From Alentia gelatinosa (Eukaryota > Annelida > Polychaeta > Phyllodocida > Polynoidae): a stretch of 64,000 nucleotides of DNA. The position numbers were made by a program, and so were the translations under genes. The stretch covers positions 46,420,723 through 46,484,722 of the forward strand of contig OX465584.1 in NCBI GenBank assembly GCA_950022655.1. Direction: 5' to 3'. Of the stretch, positions 30,880-42,561 are shown piece by piece. Position 1 is the first letter of the stretch; every line of letters begins with the position of its first letter. The notes under the pieces are model-generated. The model saw only the letters and a program-made list of their open reading frames with translations, had not been told where the DNA came from and searched no databases.

Positions 30880-32120
30880 CTTATTTCTTTATAACCTTGA
30901 GAGATCTTAATTTTCTTCTAAAAGTATCTTTTGTTTCAGACATTTTCAAATCCTCACATTGGAGGTTCCACAATCTCTGGCATCTGTATAGCGGAGAGCA
31001 TTTGACGTGTTCAGTCCTAACTTTCGGCATATCAAACAATAATTTGTTGACAGATCTTAGGACTCTGCGCTTAGGCGTTGGCTCATCCAATTTCTGCTAA
31101 CTCCATCTTTTATACAATTTTCTAATATAATGTGAGTGACAATTCATCTTGTCGCCTGTGTACTGTACTTATTCCAGACAAATAGTGTAGCTGTTTGACA
31201 GTGTGCACTCGGGCCTGGTCATGCAAGCATATCCTCAAACCGTGGTTCTGCAGTCGTTGCAATTTCTCCAACCAACGGCAGGATGCTCCCTCGAAAACCA
31301 TGCAACAGTACTAAAAAATAGGAGCCATGGTTTGCTTAAAGACTCTACATGCCACGTTTCTGGACATCAGGTGCTGTAACTTACCCAAACTAAATAGACA
31401 TTGATTTATCTTTTTTATCAAAAGTATCATGTAATTCTCAAAATTAAGAGTGCTGTCTATTTCTACGCCTAAATATTGGTACAAATCAACTCTATTTAGT
31501 CTAGTGCATCCGGCATACAAGTTAAAGTCTTTAACCGCTTTTAACTTATTAGCTGGAGTCATCAGCATAAAGCATATTTCAAGTCTGGTAGATAACGAAC
31601 CACATCGTTGATGTAATATATAAACAATAATGGCACCAGAACAGAGCCCTGGGGCACTCCGAACTCAATGTCCAACCAAACAGAGAGGCAATTGCCAAAC
31701 CTTGTGCATTGTTTTCTCTTAAGGAGGTAAGAGTTCACCCAATCTTTGACTCTTTGGAAGATTCAGTAACCTGATCTTGTCCATCAGTATCCCATGGTGC
31801 ACACTGTTGAATACTTTCCTGAAGTCCACAAATACAGCACATGTTACCTCCTTCCGATCTCTTGTGAAATAGAGACCGTTAACAAATGTATAGATGACAT
31901 CTATAGTGCCCCTACCTCTTCTATAACCATACTGTTTATCAGTTAATATATTATTGTCCTCGAGTAAAGCCATTAAATAGCGATGAAAAAGCTTTTCACA
32001 CACCTTGCCAGGTACAGATAGGAGGGAGATAGGTCTTCAATTGCTTGGGTTTTTCAGATTGTCTTGTTTGGGAAGAGGCGTGACTGTTGCCAACCTTCAA
32101 GCTGAAGGGTAGATGACAAA
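30880..32120 (-). mobile_element. Degenerate LINE reverse transcriptase fragment
   Basis: In minus-strand order the fragment shows RPISLLSVPGKVCEKLFHRY, AVFVDFRKVFNSVHHG (catalytic Asp region), FGVPQGSVLVPLLFIYYIND and LYADDSS (YADD box, in a different frame). YQYLGVEIDSTLNF and LWNLQCEDLK follow near the 3' end. These are the RT order and C-terminal motifs of CR1/Jockey-like non-LTR elements. At least two frameshifts and a stop break it, and there is no endonuclease domain, so it is a dead 5'-truncated copy. Confidence 0.8.
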
Positions 32121-32908
32121 GTGCGTCACACTATACAGTGGCGGATTCTCGTGATTATCTCCATATCATCCTACAGTCGCCCATGCAACGGCACTATTTC
32201 ATATATTATTGTTTTTTCACCTTTATATTGAACTGATCGTTAAAAAAGTGTACCTACAGGGAGCTTGTCTCAGTTGTTATTTCCAATATACATTGAACTT
32301 TATTCAAGTGTATATATATAACCTACATTTTGGTATCTTAATGGACCAGAACGTTCAAAGAAATAGGCCTAGTGGTTGTTATTCATTGGGATATCTGGAG
32401 CATCAACGCAATATAGATTTGAAAAGAAAACACGCATAAACATATACATACTGTATACTGGACAATGAGATTCTCAAAAGCAACTTATTAGTTCAATTCC
32501 ATTTACGAACATCGCATAAATGTGTGTATAGATATGTCCTGTTGGTATTAGTGATAGCCAGGTTACATATATTGGCGAAGCAGTCAAGCGCTCTGCTACT
32601 CTCTCCTTTGTCCATACAAGTGGGTCCTAGATTATACTTACCTCCATCTGTGTGCCAAAACCCTCCCCTTTAAGTCTCACCTATTCTAACCTAACCCCCC
32701 TCCCCCAACCACACACAATCACATATAACCCTAAAACAATCACAGTGAACGAGACAAGAAATATATAAATACAAGAACAATAATGATTCTTGAGATACAT
32801 ATTAAAGAATCTTTCCCGGGCCATTTTGTTTAAACGGTATTGTATACTGATATTTTACTGACAGGGACCCTGTAACCTGACAAACAACTCCTTTGCTTTC
32901 CCCTTCAG

Positions 32909-33064
32909 CTTAGCACCCCTCCCCCTCCTCGCCCGCCTGCCCAGCCCCTCCCGCCCGCCCTCTCTCTCGTCTCCGTGCCTCCCTCTCTTCCCCTCCAGTC
33001 TCAGATCCGCGCGGTGCTTGGCTGGGTCGTCACAGACAGACCTGGGACAGGGACCACAGCAAAG
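32909..33064 (+). other. Candidate 5' untranslated exon of the plus-strand gene
   Basis: This is a GC- and pyrimidine-rich block, strikingly different from its AT-rich surroundings. It ends ACCACAGCAAAG before the strong donor GTGAGT at 33065. An acceptor-like CCCCTTCAG ends at 32908, or transcription may start inside the block. The next plus-strand acceptor with a coding start is at 42482, which would give a 9.4-kb first intron. The link is inference only. Confidence 0.3.
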
Positions 33065-33111
33065 GTGAGTCCTCCTCACATTCACAACGTCCCCCCACGC
33101 TGATAAACAGT

Positions 33112-33520
33112 CTCTAAATAGTTTCTGTGCATTGATTTAAGGCTTAAAGACAGAGTCTCTGTGCACCTACCTAACATGTAAAGACACATTATTCATTCAT
33201 CTATTCAACATCGAAAGAAACAAGTCTCTGGGCATCTATTTTACACGTAAAGACACATTATTCATTCATCTATTTAACATGTAAAGACACAAGTTTCTGT
33301 GCATCTATTTAACACATAAACACAAAGAGCCCATGCATCTATTTAAACTGTAAAATCACCTTCTCCATGCATCTATTCAACTTATAAAGACACTGTCTCT
33401 GTGCATCTCTTTACAATGTAAAGACAGTGTCTGTGCATCTATTTAACATGTAAAGACAGTCTCTGTGCATCTATCTAACATGTAAAGACAGTGTCTGTGC
33501 ATCGATTTATCACGTAATGA
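33112..33520. repeat. About 35-bp minisatellite
   Basis: Roughly eleven units of TGTGCATCTATTTAACATG plus TAAAGACACAGTCTC, with unit lengths varying between about 31 and 40 bp. Two or three further units lie at about 33795-33895 beyond an inserted TIR element. Confidence 0.88.
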
Positions 33521-33676
33521 GAAAAAAAAACTGATGAGTGTTTGGTCTGGGTCCTCATATGCCAACGAGTTGGAACGCTCAGGGAAATGAACGAGGCAAT
33601 ACCTGGGTGAATATTCTGAAGCCCTTCAAACGAGATGGTGAACCGGGACACAGACCAAAAACGAAAATGTTTCTGA

Positions 33677-33791
33677 TTTTATCTTAGTCTGGATATAGTC
33701 ATCTGTTTATTACCCATTACCGTTCTCGCATACCTGTTGAAAACGAGTACCTAATGTTAAGCCTATGGACATTTATATCAGGCTAAGATAA
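33677..33791. mobile_element. TIR element inserted in the 33-kb minisatellite
   Basis: TTTTATCTTAGTCTGG at the left and ATCAGGCTAAGATAAAG at the right form terminal inverted repeats. CTAATGTTAAGCCTATGG precedes the right end, as in the TTATCCTACCC family. Minisatellite units occur on both sides, so the element interrupts the array. Confidence 0.6.
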
Positions 33792-35210
33792 AGATACACT
33801 CTCCATGCACCACTTTAACATGTAAAGACATAATGTTTATACATCTAACACATAAAGATACACTCTCCATACACCTATTTAACATCCGCAAAGACAACTC
33901 ACGCCATGTAAACAATTATATGAAATTTCATGACATCTCATGATAATACATACATATACATATATGCGTGTCCAGACACTAGTCTCAAAGGCAGGCTCAG
34001 TCTCAGGGTTGGGAGAGGAGGTCAGAGAGTGTGTGAATAATTGATCAGTCCTTCTGCCATGTTCCTGACAAAAGCATGTCCGTTCTGGGCGCAGGGCTCT
34101 GGAAGAAGCACGCACCTCACAGGGTCATAAAAAACGTATACCGTTAGTGCACGGAGAATGTCCGCCAAGCGGCGATATCTACAGGAAGTGCCCGCCCGAC
34201 GTGTATGTGCGCATGGGCAGATGGTGAGATACACGCCTGGAGAACTCTGAAAAGTCTCACCATGAATATCCTGTATCAGAATTACTCGTATATACGAGAG
34301 ATACAATAAACACGAAAGAAAAAGAAAGAAGAAAAATATGGCCATTAGAAAATATGCAGAAGAACGTAGAGGGGAACATATTCCAGAGGAATCACAAGTT
34401 GCACTGAATTTCATGTACAGTGTATTTCATTAAGTGATGTCATGTTGGATAAATAAAGATTTACGAATAGGTTGTATATGAATCTGGAGTCCTATGAAGG
34501 ATTGTGCGGGATATGATGGTGGCTGTTAAAAGGGAAATAATAGTACAGGAATAGAGAAGGAGGAAATTCTAGGCAGATAATGTTTGATAGACATGAAAGA
34601 CAGTTGGGTGGGTTAGCTACTAAAATCAAAGTAAATAGCATCACTGCTAGAAACACAATTATCGATTCCAAAATATCCGAGTTACCTTTTAGAAATTTTA
34701 ACGTCACACCTGCCAGTAATAAACAGGCACATTGTCTATCACCAGATGTTTGCAGTTCCAATATACAGCTATGGGGGGAATTATAACCAACATCGCCCGA
34801 AAAAGCAGGAGAAAGCAAAGAGCAAACAATAGATTGCCTTTAGGAGGGAGAAATATGGGTTTCTCGGTCCCTTTTTTAATCGAATTGGTACAAGATGGAG
34901 GTCAAGCATGGCGATAATTGGGTGTAGACTCACGCCATATGTTTATTTCCCAAATATTCCGTATTTTAACATGCACAACGTGTCAGTGATTTCTGATGGT
35001 AAATGAGATTATCATGACTGATCACGAATAATTGATATTAAATAAATATTCGAGAAACTTATTATTATGATTTAACCTCATTATGGAGATTCTGACATGT
35101 CAGAATCTCCGGTTAGCGAATTCAAGGCGCTCTTTCCATTTACTATGGAGAGTCTGTAATAGGTAGATAATAAAAACCTAGATTTACAAAGAAGGGCGCT
35201 GCCCATACAT

Positions 35211-35757
35211 AAGTGGGATTCACACTGTGGGATTCACGTACCCCACAGGCTGTTTGTCTGAGACAAATCCTGTTGAGTTTCGGGACTGGAACACAATCTC
35301 CTTGTGTAAATGACAGGGTTCCATTTTGCTGAGAGAACTTTTTTGCCTTGCAATTGTCGGGGACAATCACCCCTTACAAGGAACAGAATCTCATGAGATT
35401 TTGCCTTTAAACAGGTTTAAAATTTAGAGGGGCATTTTAGTGAGGCAAATGTATTTCACACGTTCTCCCCCAATCTGTGAGTCCCAGTGGACCCAAATAA
35501 CACCTATTCACACGGGGAAGTACCCTGAGTCGGCGACTGTGGATCCTGTGTATCCTGTGTACCTTGTGTAGGGGTGTAGGGGTGAGACTGTACCTGGTAA
35601 GTCTTCCCATGTGAATTGAATCTGTCGTGTTACCCTGAGACTGTAGAACACCCCAATCTGTAAAACTTTGTACCCAGCTGGAAATAGCAGCTGACTGGTG
35701 CAAAGGTGTGAAGTACACCAGTCTCAGGTCCATTTGTCCCATCGTGAATCCCAATTT
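35211..35757 (-). mobile_element. TIR element with GTGGGATTCACAC ends, copy 1
   Basis: Left end AAGTGGGATTCACACTGTGG, right end TTTGTCCCATCGTGAATCCC. The interior (GGCTGTTTGTCTGAGACAA, AGGTTTAAAATTTAGAGG, CACACGGGGAAGTACCC, GGTGTGAAGTACACCAGTCT) is the reverse complement of 43011-43520. The two copies are therefore the same element in opposite orientation. Confidence 0.75.
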
Positions 35758-35846
35758 AGAGGTGCGTTAGGAGCCGTATCATTGAGACACCATATCATGC
35801 AACATCTAAAAGCATATCCACGTAACTCATGAAGGACAGACCAAGC

Positions 35847-36010
35847 TCGGTGGCTAAGTGGTAGGGGTGTTCACCTTGAGCATGGGAGGTCTGGGGTTCA
35901 AATCCTGGTCGGGTAATACCAAAAACTTACTCAAAAATGGTACCCACTGCATTGCTTACGTGTACAGTGGGAACGACTCATTCAACAACTTTCAGGTTTT
36001 AAACATTTCT
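35847..36010 (+). mobile_element. tRNA-derived SINE, lophotrochozoan type
   Basis: The A box TGGCTAAGTGGTAG and B box GGTTCAAATCC are spaced as in a tRNA. The anticodon-like region reads TTCACCTTGAGCATGGGAGG. After the tRNA part comes GGTAATACCAAAAACTTACT, then AAAAATGGTACCCACTGC, a body seen in SINEs of molluscs and relatives. The acceptor and T stems do not pair properly, so it is not a working tRNA gene. Confidence 0.7.
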
Positions 36011-37156
36011 GCTATTAAGTCTTTCAAAATCACGATATCACAAAATCGACTTTTATGATTTTATCACGTATCATATTGTACATGGATATAATTGGACAGA
36101 ACTCTATTTCAAATCATGAGGACCTCCGTTAAAAGGACGTAATCCAGATGGGAAAATGATTAATAACTCTGAGTTATTTGAAAAATTTAGAATACAACCC
36201 CCTCAACAACGGCGTCTATCTTTATCTCTTTCTCTAATACGAAGTCTCATCAGAACAAACATCTTATCGACCATCCCAACAGCCCCCTCGAAACGGGCCA
36301 CGAGGACAGCGTTGAAACACAATCTTCCGATGCCGAAACCAAAGACAGAAAAATTCCGAAGGTCCCCAGTGTACAATACTTCGAAGTTTTAACTACGACT
36401 TCGAAGCTGACCTTTAAACGTGATGTTAGGATAAAATTACCAGAGTTATTATGCTAACTTAGGTATATATGAACATCAAAGTCGTCTATACTGCTATGGA
36501 ATAATAGTGTATTAAAGAGCGCAGAATACAAACAGAATCTCATTAATAGTTGATACTTGAATTTACGTGGACATTGGTATTTAGGCTTAAAATACATCGG
36601 TCAAACAATGAAGGCGCATAGATATGTTATAAAGCATCTTGCCAAAGTCGGAATTATAGCCAAGGTAAATAATCCTAGACATCTGTGCCTGAACCCCGAA
36701 CGGACTCGCACCCTCTTTCCTGAGATCCGGCGTCAAGTACGAGGCTTCGTACTGAGGAGAGGGTCACAGAACCAACACACGTCATTCGCGGATTGTTACA
36801 CTGAGTAGACAAACGAAGGTCGTGAACCGATCCACATTCTTATCTCCGTGAGAAGGCTGGGAATAAATGGAGTCGTTCCCACCTCCTCAATCCCACCTCT
36901 CTCCTCTCACACCATCCACTCCGTTGATCTCACCTGGGCTCAGGAAAACCTGATCATGTGACACAGAGGACGCCATTCATTATCAGACTGTTAATGCAAT
37001 GACATCATTACATATCTGTGCGCTAATGTCTCACACCTACTGAGCGACTATTTAGGATTCCGTTCGTTACAGTGTGACGAACTATAGATAATACTACACT
37101 CCGTACCATCTGACTTGTTTAGACCATGAAAAAGTGAGTCATAAAATGGCTTGTAG

Positions 37157-37233
37157 GTATAGGGTAATAGGGAGACATAATGAGGGTGGTTGAGTTAATT
37201 TAACCACCCTAACTTTGTCTCCCTATCCTATAT
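37157..37233. repeat. Near-perfect hairpin, about 32-bp arms
   Basis: GTATAGGGTAATAGGGAGAC and ATAATGAGGGTGGTT face AACCACCCTAACTTTG and TCTCCCTATCCTATAT around a loop of about 10 bp (GAGTTAATTT). Confidence 0.8.
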
Positions 37234-38479
37234 CTTGTTCAATGAAAATAAACAACACTAGATAAAGCTGTTGAAGTGCCTAAATTCTCAGTTGGGTGGA
37301 ACTTTGTCAGCTGTTTTCAAGCGCTATGTGGGGCAGGGTAGACTCGCAATGGATCATGGGATCATCTTTTCGATAGGCTTTTTGTTTGGAACGCAATCTC
37401 CAGTGTGGGAGATTGTGGAAGTATATGCAAATGTATATAGAACTTGGAGATAATGGCAATAATGGCTCTTTATGACAGTAAAATATCGTAGAACATCTAG
37501 TTTTCTAGTATCCTAATACTCTTCGATTATTTCCGTTTATTTTATAAGTCAATGTCCTTGTGGAATGATATAAGCATATATTGTTTCAGAAAAAAATAGT
37601 TTGGCATTCAAATGCTGTCCTTGACTCAGAGTAACATAAAACTAGAATTATACTAAACAGAAAACGGAAACTCAGTGTTAAGCATATGGGATTTTATATT
37701 AGGGGTGGGATAAAGGGACTAAAGCCAGTCTAGGCAAATACCAAAAGAGTAAGCAAAATCTGCTTGACAAAAACCTTCAGCCATTTTCACCGATAGACGT
37801 AGAATAGCCTTAAGGCCCTGTTAAACTGGGTGAAGTAGGTAGATGTCTGACTTCAGAATATGACCAATTGTGGAGAATGAGGGCGATATTCAGTCACCTA
37901 CTTTAATGGACTCCACGACTAAAAACATATTGAACCTTTTCAGACCAAACCAAATCGCTCATCAGATTACAGCTTTTTGTGAAGTGGTGAAAAATCACTT
38001 TAAAGATGGCGCTACTAATCTGTGGGTGTTGCAGTCCCTACTGCTGCAAACTGACATGCCTGGCATCAAAAGCGATGAATACTCTCAATAGATTGTATAC
38101 AACTGGTTCTCCCTTAGTATAAATCATAATTTTTGCTCGGTATTGTCATCTCTTTATGTAAAGGGAGCCTCGTCCATGATGGCAACACGGCAGATGGTTG
38201 GCCCACTAGGGTGCAGCAGCAGTCGCAGCTTATTGGCCATCACATCCCTGGTGTTTGGAGCTGTAGCCAATAGTGTCAGCCAAGTATGCGTTGACCCGTG
38301 TCGATCCCAGTTTGTCGGCATGCTCGGCTGGTTTTACCTGGGGTTCACTGGATCCCTGCGCCCTTGTCTCGGTCACCACATGCGCGGTGAGAGAAGGTCT
38401 GGGGTGGAGACTGCTGAGGTCTTTGTGTCACCCTTGAGGAGCCTCCAGATACAGGGATCATCCTTAACCCGTTCCCTGC

Positions 38480-39130
38480 AGCGCCGATACATGAGTTACC
38501 ATTTAGCGCCGCCTAGCGGTGCATTGTTTAGGTAACTCTAGGTTTATGTTTATGGAATTCAGAGCTTTTACACCTTAAGTTTTTAAAGCTTTTATCTATA
38601 CTGGAGTGAACGTTTGGGTTGAATTTGGTAACCCATCTTTCAACGGCTCCAATTAAAAAGGATAAGTTGCGTATATGCCTAACTTATGAGCTTGCAAGTG
38701 ACAGTTGGATATTAATTCACAAACACAAGTCATTGTCCAGAATGTGGGCGGTAAGTGTGAGTGCAAGGCCATTGTCCTTTTGCATTATACCACTGCTTGG
38801 ACAATGCTGTAATATCGAGTACAGGGTGTCTTGTTGATATTTGTTATGTTAGAATCTTTTCGTTTCAATGGATCACGTTAGTTCTCCGTGGTTGGAATTG
38901 TCTTAGTTTCACACAGTTGAAGATACATCACTCAGACCAGGCTTGCCAATGTGTTATTATGAAATGTGGAGTGTGTCGAGCGTTATCTAAGCGATATCTG
39001 AAGTATTGATGAGGCAATATAAATATGTAATATACCAAACCGGCACTGGAATACCATACAATACGAGGCAATTGGGCACTCCACCTTCTCTGGAAATGAT
39101 CTAAACGGGAATTGTAAACGTATTGCGCTC
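38480..39130. repeat. Dispersed repeat, copy 2
   Basis: This copy parallels 30040-30540 with GCGCCGCCTAGCGG, TTATGGAATTCAGAGC, GTGAGTGCAAGGCCATTG and TATCTAAGCGATATCTGAAG in the same order. Confidence 0.5.
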
Positions 39131-40546
39131 ATATACCTGGTAATCTAATGTTAAAAAGTACCTTGCCATGTCTTTGTTTGGGTGAGGGCAAAACTTAACT
39201 AAGCAGATAAGGCACACTGCTTGGAAAAGGTCTATTCCCTGGCACAGCCTCACAACATAGGCAGTGCCTGCAATAGCAATGCTCCTACCATAGGCATATA
39301 AATTCTAGTATTTTATTATTTCACCGTGGTAACTCTTGGCATTTTGTTATTCTAAATTAAAGAACCATATGTCCTGTGTACTTACTCAAAATATTTGAGA
39401 ACACAAACTATTAGTTCTTTATCTATTGAATTTTGTATACATGATTATTAAAGACGCCTGGAGGCATCATGGTCCCATAGACTCAGGACTATAGTGGCAT
39501 TTATTAGATAGGTCAGGAAAGACAGGGAAGAATATCCATTTACTGCTTTATCTCATGAACAAAAATTGTGCATTTGTGAATTGGCTCTCTTACTTATAAT
39601 TCAATATTTGACTATTTTGAATGCAGAGAAACAAAGAAGGCTATATTTCTTAGTTCCAATTGACATCAAGTTATTTCATCCTAATATAGATTGTTGGGAT
39701 GGAAAAAATAAGTTATCAGACCGCATTTTAATGGGCGAGGAAATCTTTCAAACAGTGACACGGTGATATAGAAATCTATATAGATATAAAAATAAGTGGA
39801 TACTACCTCTAAGAAGTTTATATTCAAAAACGGTTATTCTAAAAACCGGCTAAAAACCTGAATGGACAATTTGCGACTTCTTCAGTATATAGTTCACAAA
39901 AATGCTCGCGGCATACACAGAATAAAGCTCCGTGTAAAAAGCAGGAAACGCTTCTGAACAGTTCTGTGTCAACACCTAGATCTACAAGTTCGTTCTCGAG
40001 AATGTATTTATTTTCTTTTTCACCTGGGGAATTTTTTATTTCATCTTAATGTTGGACATAGAAATATCGACCATATGTTCCTAAAAGGGAAGGGTAATAT
40101 ATGGAAACGGGGTTAGTGTGCGTGAATGAAATCTGATCGGGGTAATTTACCACATCTTTACGCCCAGAGTTCAAAGAATGAGGGACAAAATTACGATGAA
40201 TTACCGAGAACGGGTTTCATTCTCACACATTCACTATATAGATTGTACCTAAATAGAATTCATCAAATGATACAGAAGGACAAAGTGTATTCATTCGTCA
40301 ATCTGCAGATCCGTAAATGTGGGCTATTTGCGCACATACATGTATGTATATCACTGACACTGTATTAGATAGAAACGAAAGAATTCCGTATTCCCGAATG
40401 GTTGTGGCAGGAGGGGGGTATTTAGGAGATTTTGGGCACGTACTTTATAGATGGCCCTTAGTGTAGCTGGTATCTTTGTCCACGACCCAATTCCAGCTCT
40501 CAGACTTGTGATTTTATCTACTGAGACATATGACATAAGCACACTA

Positions 40547-40719
40547 GGGACCATCCATAAAGTACGTACGCACTGAGAGGTGTTGGGGTAGGGTGGGGGT
40601 AAAACATTTGGAAATATTATGTTTGCCCTTTCTTTGTTCCATTTCGTACAAGCTTTGGAGGAGGGTGGGGGTGGGGGTCTAAAATTCCAGACATTTTGCG
40701 CACATACTTTATGGATGGC
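40547..40719. mobile_element. MITE with CATCCATAAAGTA ends, copy 2
   Basis: Begins GGGACCATCCATAAAGTACG and ends ACATACTTTATGGATGGC, 173 bp. Interior words (GGGGTAGGGTGGGGG, TATGTTTGCCC, CTTTGTTCC) parallel 7753-7920. A partial third copy (GGGCACGTACTTTATAGATG) ends just upstream at about 40460. Confidence 0.8.
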
Positions 40720-41328
40720 ACGCACTACAACATACAAGATAAATTGCAGGTCACTATCATGCATTTATAGGAGACAGATGCCAGAGACATGGGTACAACC
40801 AGAGCTACACTACTTTCTGACCAAGACCTAGATGTGAAGTGACAGTCTCAACGGACAGACCTGACAGTATCAGAGGGAGAAATCAAGTTGTCCTTTTGTT
40901 GTGAATGTATAGACCTAGATTCCTCATCAAAGGCAGCCCACTGTGCCCCTTTGGTAGAACAAGCTGTACATGTGGTATCGCATCTTGATTTTAGCTACAA
41001 TCCATACATGAATAGTGCATTAACCAGACTGTAGTTCTCGGTCAATTATTCACTTTGAGAATAAATAAAAACCGGATAATACCATATTATCGTGGCCGCT
41101 ACGTCTATCGGTTGAGCCTTCTTTTTTCAGTTTACATGCACATCAGGAGTGGAAATCTTGAGATATTTCTTCCAGAAATGAATGGCTTAAAAGCCCATAA
41201 TCAATGGGATTGGAATCCGTAATCAATGTTTATAGGTTCTCAGATGCAGCTAAAAACGATGGGTAGTGGTTTACTGCAATCCCATACATTTCCAACGGGT
41301 TCTTTGTAATAGGTGAATAGTTACAAGG

Positions 41329-41704
41329 CCAGGCGTCCACCTACTACAATATTAATGTAGACCTTACGAGTCCTGACACCTTACATCCGTCGTGAAGGTC
41401 TGTATCATAGGCAAACGTCGGTGCCGAATCGGTGAGGCCAAATCCACTGAATATCTGCATCGTAGACACCTTACGATATCCCATCTATTTCACCTATAGC
41501 CTGTGGCAATCTATAACGTGTTGGATTGTCGTAGAAACCCTACGATTGCGATTGTCATCGGGAACAAATTGCAGACTGCCGGTATGCATCATAGCGTAAT
41601 CGTAGAATCGATTTCAGCTTTCCTTCCGATGCGCTTTTGATTTTTCATCGGGTGGTGCATCGTAAAGCCTATCGAAAACGTATTTTAACTCAGTGGGCGC
41701 CTGG
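41329..41704. mobile_element. Inverted-repeat element with CCAGGCGTCCAC ends
   Basis: CCAGGCGTCCAC at the left matches the reverse complement of GTGGGCGCCTGG at the right in 11 of 12 positions. The 376-bp interior carries many short words such as ATCGTAG, TACGATT, TTACGAT and CATCGTAA in both orientations. Such subterminal repeats are typical of sites bound by a transposase. No ORF. Confidence 0.55.
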
Positions 41705-42229
41705 CTTCAAAGTGGTGCCACAATGTGAGTGTCGTGTGCGAAGAGGCTGTTCTACAGGGGCGAGGATATAGACAACCTTTGGCAATAATGCAACATCTCG
41801 AAGACTGAACTACGGGAACATGTTAACTTTTCCACTAGAAGAAATAAAACAATGACAGAAAATCTTTATTTCTAGTTCCATAGACCAACTATTGAAAACA
41901 TTAAATATCTACGGACATGGCACCGATATACCTTTTTCCTTTCTATCACAGATACCTTCATCAAAATAATGTAAAGAGTCCCCCCCCCCCCCCATCAAAA
42001 TAATCGAACTACAGTTCGGTAACTGAAGTCCTATTGCCTAAGGATACAATACTTTATTCCATTGGATATAATAATCACTTATTATATCAAAATTATTATA
42101 CTGAAATTTTGTTTGATAAATTTATCTTCAGAAAAATATTGTAAAGACATCCTTGTCGGTCAATAAGAAATAATCCTCTCACAATAGTTTTGCATAGATA
42201 CTGTCCTTATACAGCGAGGTTTAACCTCT

Positions 42230-42313
42230 AGATTGCCTCTGGATATCCTCTACATGACCTCTACATGATGTACACATGTCATATATATGACCTCTAAATG
42301 TCATACATGACAT

Positions 42314-42344
<31 letters not shown>

Positions 42345-42480
42345 ACATACACATACATATCATAAACATGACGTCTACATGCTCTTTACATGACCTTTAC
42401 ATGATTTCTACTTGACATATAATGTCATATACATGACCTTTACCTGACCTCTACATATTCACTGCATGACCTCTACTTTC
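42230..42480. repeat. CATGACCTCTA minisatellite with (TA)n core
   Basis: Irregular units of ACATGACCTCTACATG occur on either side of a (TA)n tract at 42317-42344. The last units, CATGACCTCTACTTTCAG, run straight into the splice acceptor of the exon starting at 42483. Confidence 0.8.
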
Positions 42481-42482
42481 AG

Positions 42483-42561
42483 ATGGATGCCGGCAGTGTG
42501 TACTTCCGGTTTTGGGTGGGAGGAGTCCTGATGTTTACCTTCGTCGTCCTCGTGTCAACAA
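42483..42561 (+). CDS. Plus-strand gene, coding exon 1
   Basis: ATG immediately follows the acceptor CTACTTTCAG, so either an upstream 5'-UTR exon is spliced to it or the ATG lies in a longer first exon. It encodes 26 codons plus one base and ends TCAACAA before the donor GTAAGT. It includes the hydrophobic segment. Confidence 0.72.

Larger units (their letters stand above)
23256..32908. other. Spacer upstream of API5, transposon-rich
   Basis: No host exon could be supported. The spacer holds foldback and TIR elements (24182-24457), a copy of the palindromic MITE (27508-27614), a GC-rich TIR element (28781-29878), a dispersed repeat (about 30040-30540) and a LINE fragment (30880-32120). Between 24.5 and 27.4 kb I see only AT-rich sequence without recognisable structure. 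Confidence 0.5.
33065..42482. other. Presumed first intron or spacer of the plus-strand gene
   Basis: No exon could be supported. The stretch holds minisatellites, a TIR element (35211-35757), a tRNA-derived SINE (35847-36010), a hairpin (37157-37233) and a dispersed repeat (38480-39130). It also holds two MITE copies (40403-40719), an inverted-repeat element (41329-41704) and a (TA)n tract. Between 39.2 and 40.1 kb nothing is recognised. Confidence 0.5.

Noticed and set aside
32855..33085. Minus-strand Arg/Gly-rich open frame
   Set aside because: A by-product of the GC- and pyrimidine-rich block; the plus strand has a strong donor there and no minus-strand splice logic is visible.
33112..33520. 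CRISPR-like regular repeats
   Set aside because: Units are directly adjacent with no unique spacers and vary in length; this is a minisatellite in a eukaryotic genome.
34022..34818. Minus-strand frames with hydrophobic stretches
   Set aside because: No family resemblance, no splice sites in phase and AT-rich codon use like the spacer; probably chance.
35847..35925. Possible tRNA gene
   Set aside because: The A and B boxes are present, but the acceptor and T stems do not pair and a SINE body follows, so it is a tRNA-derived SINE.
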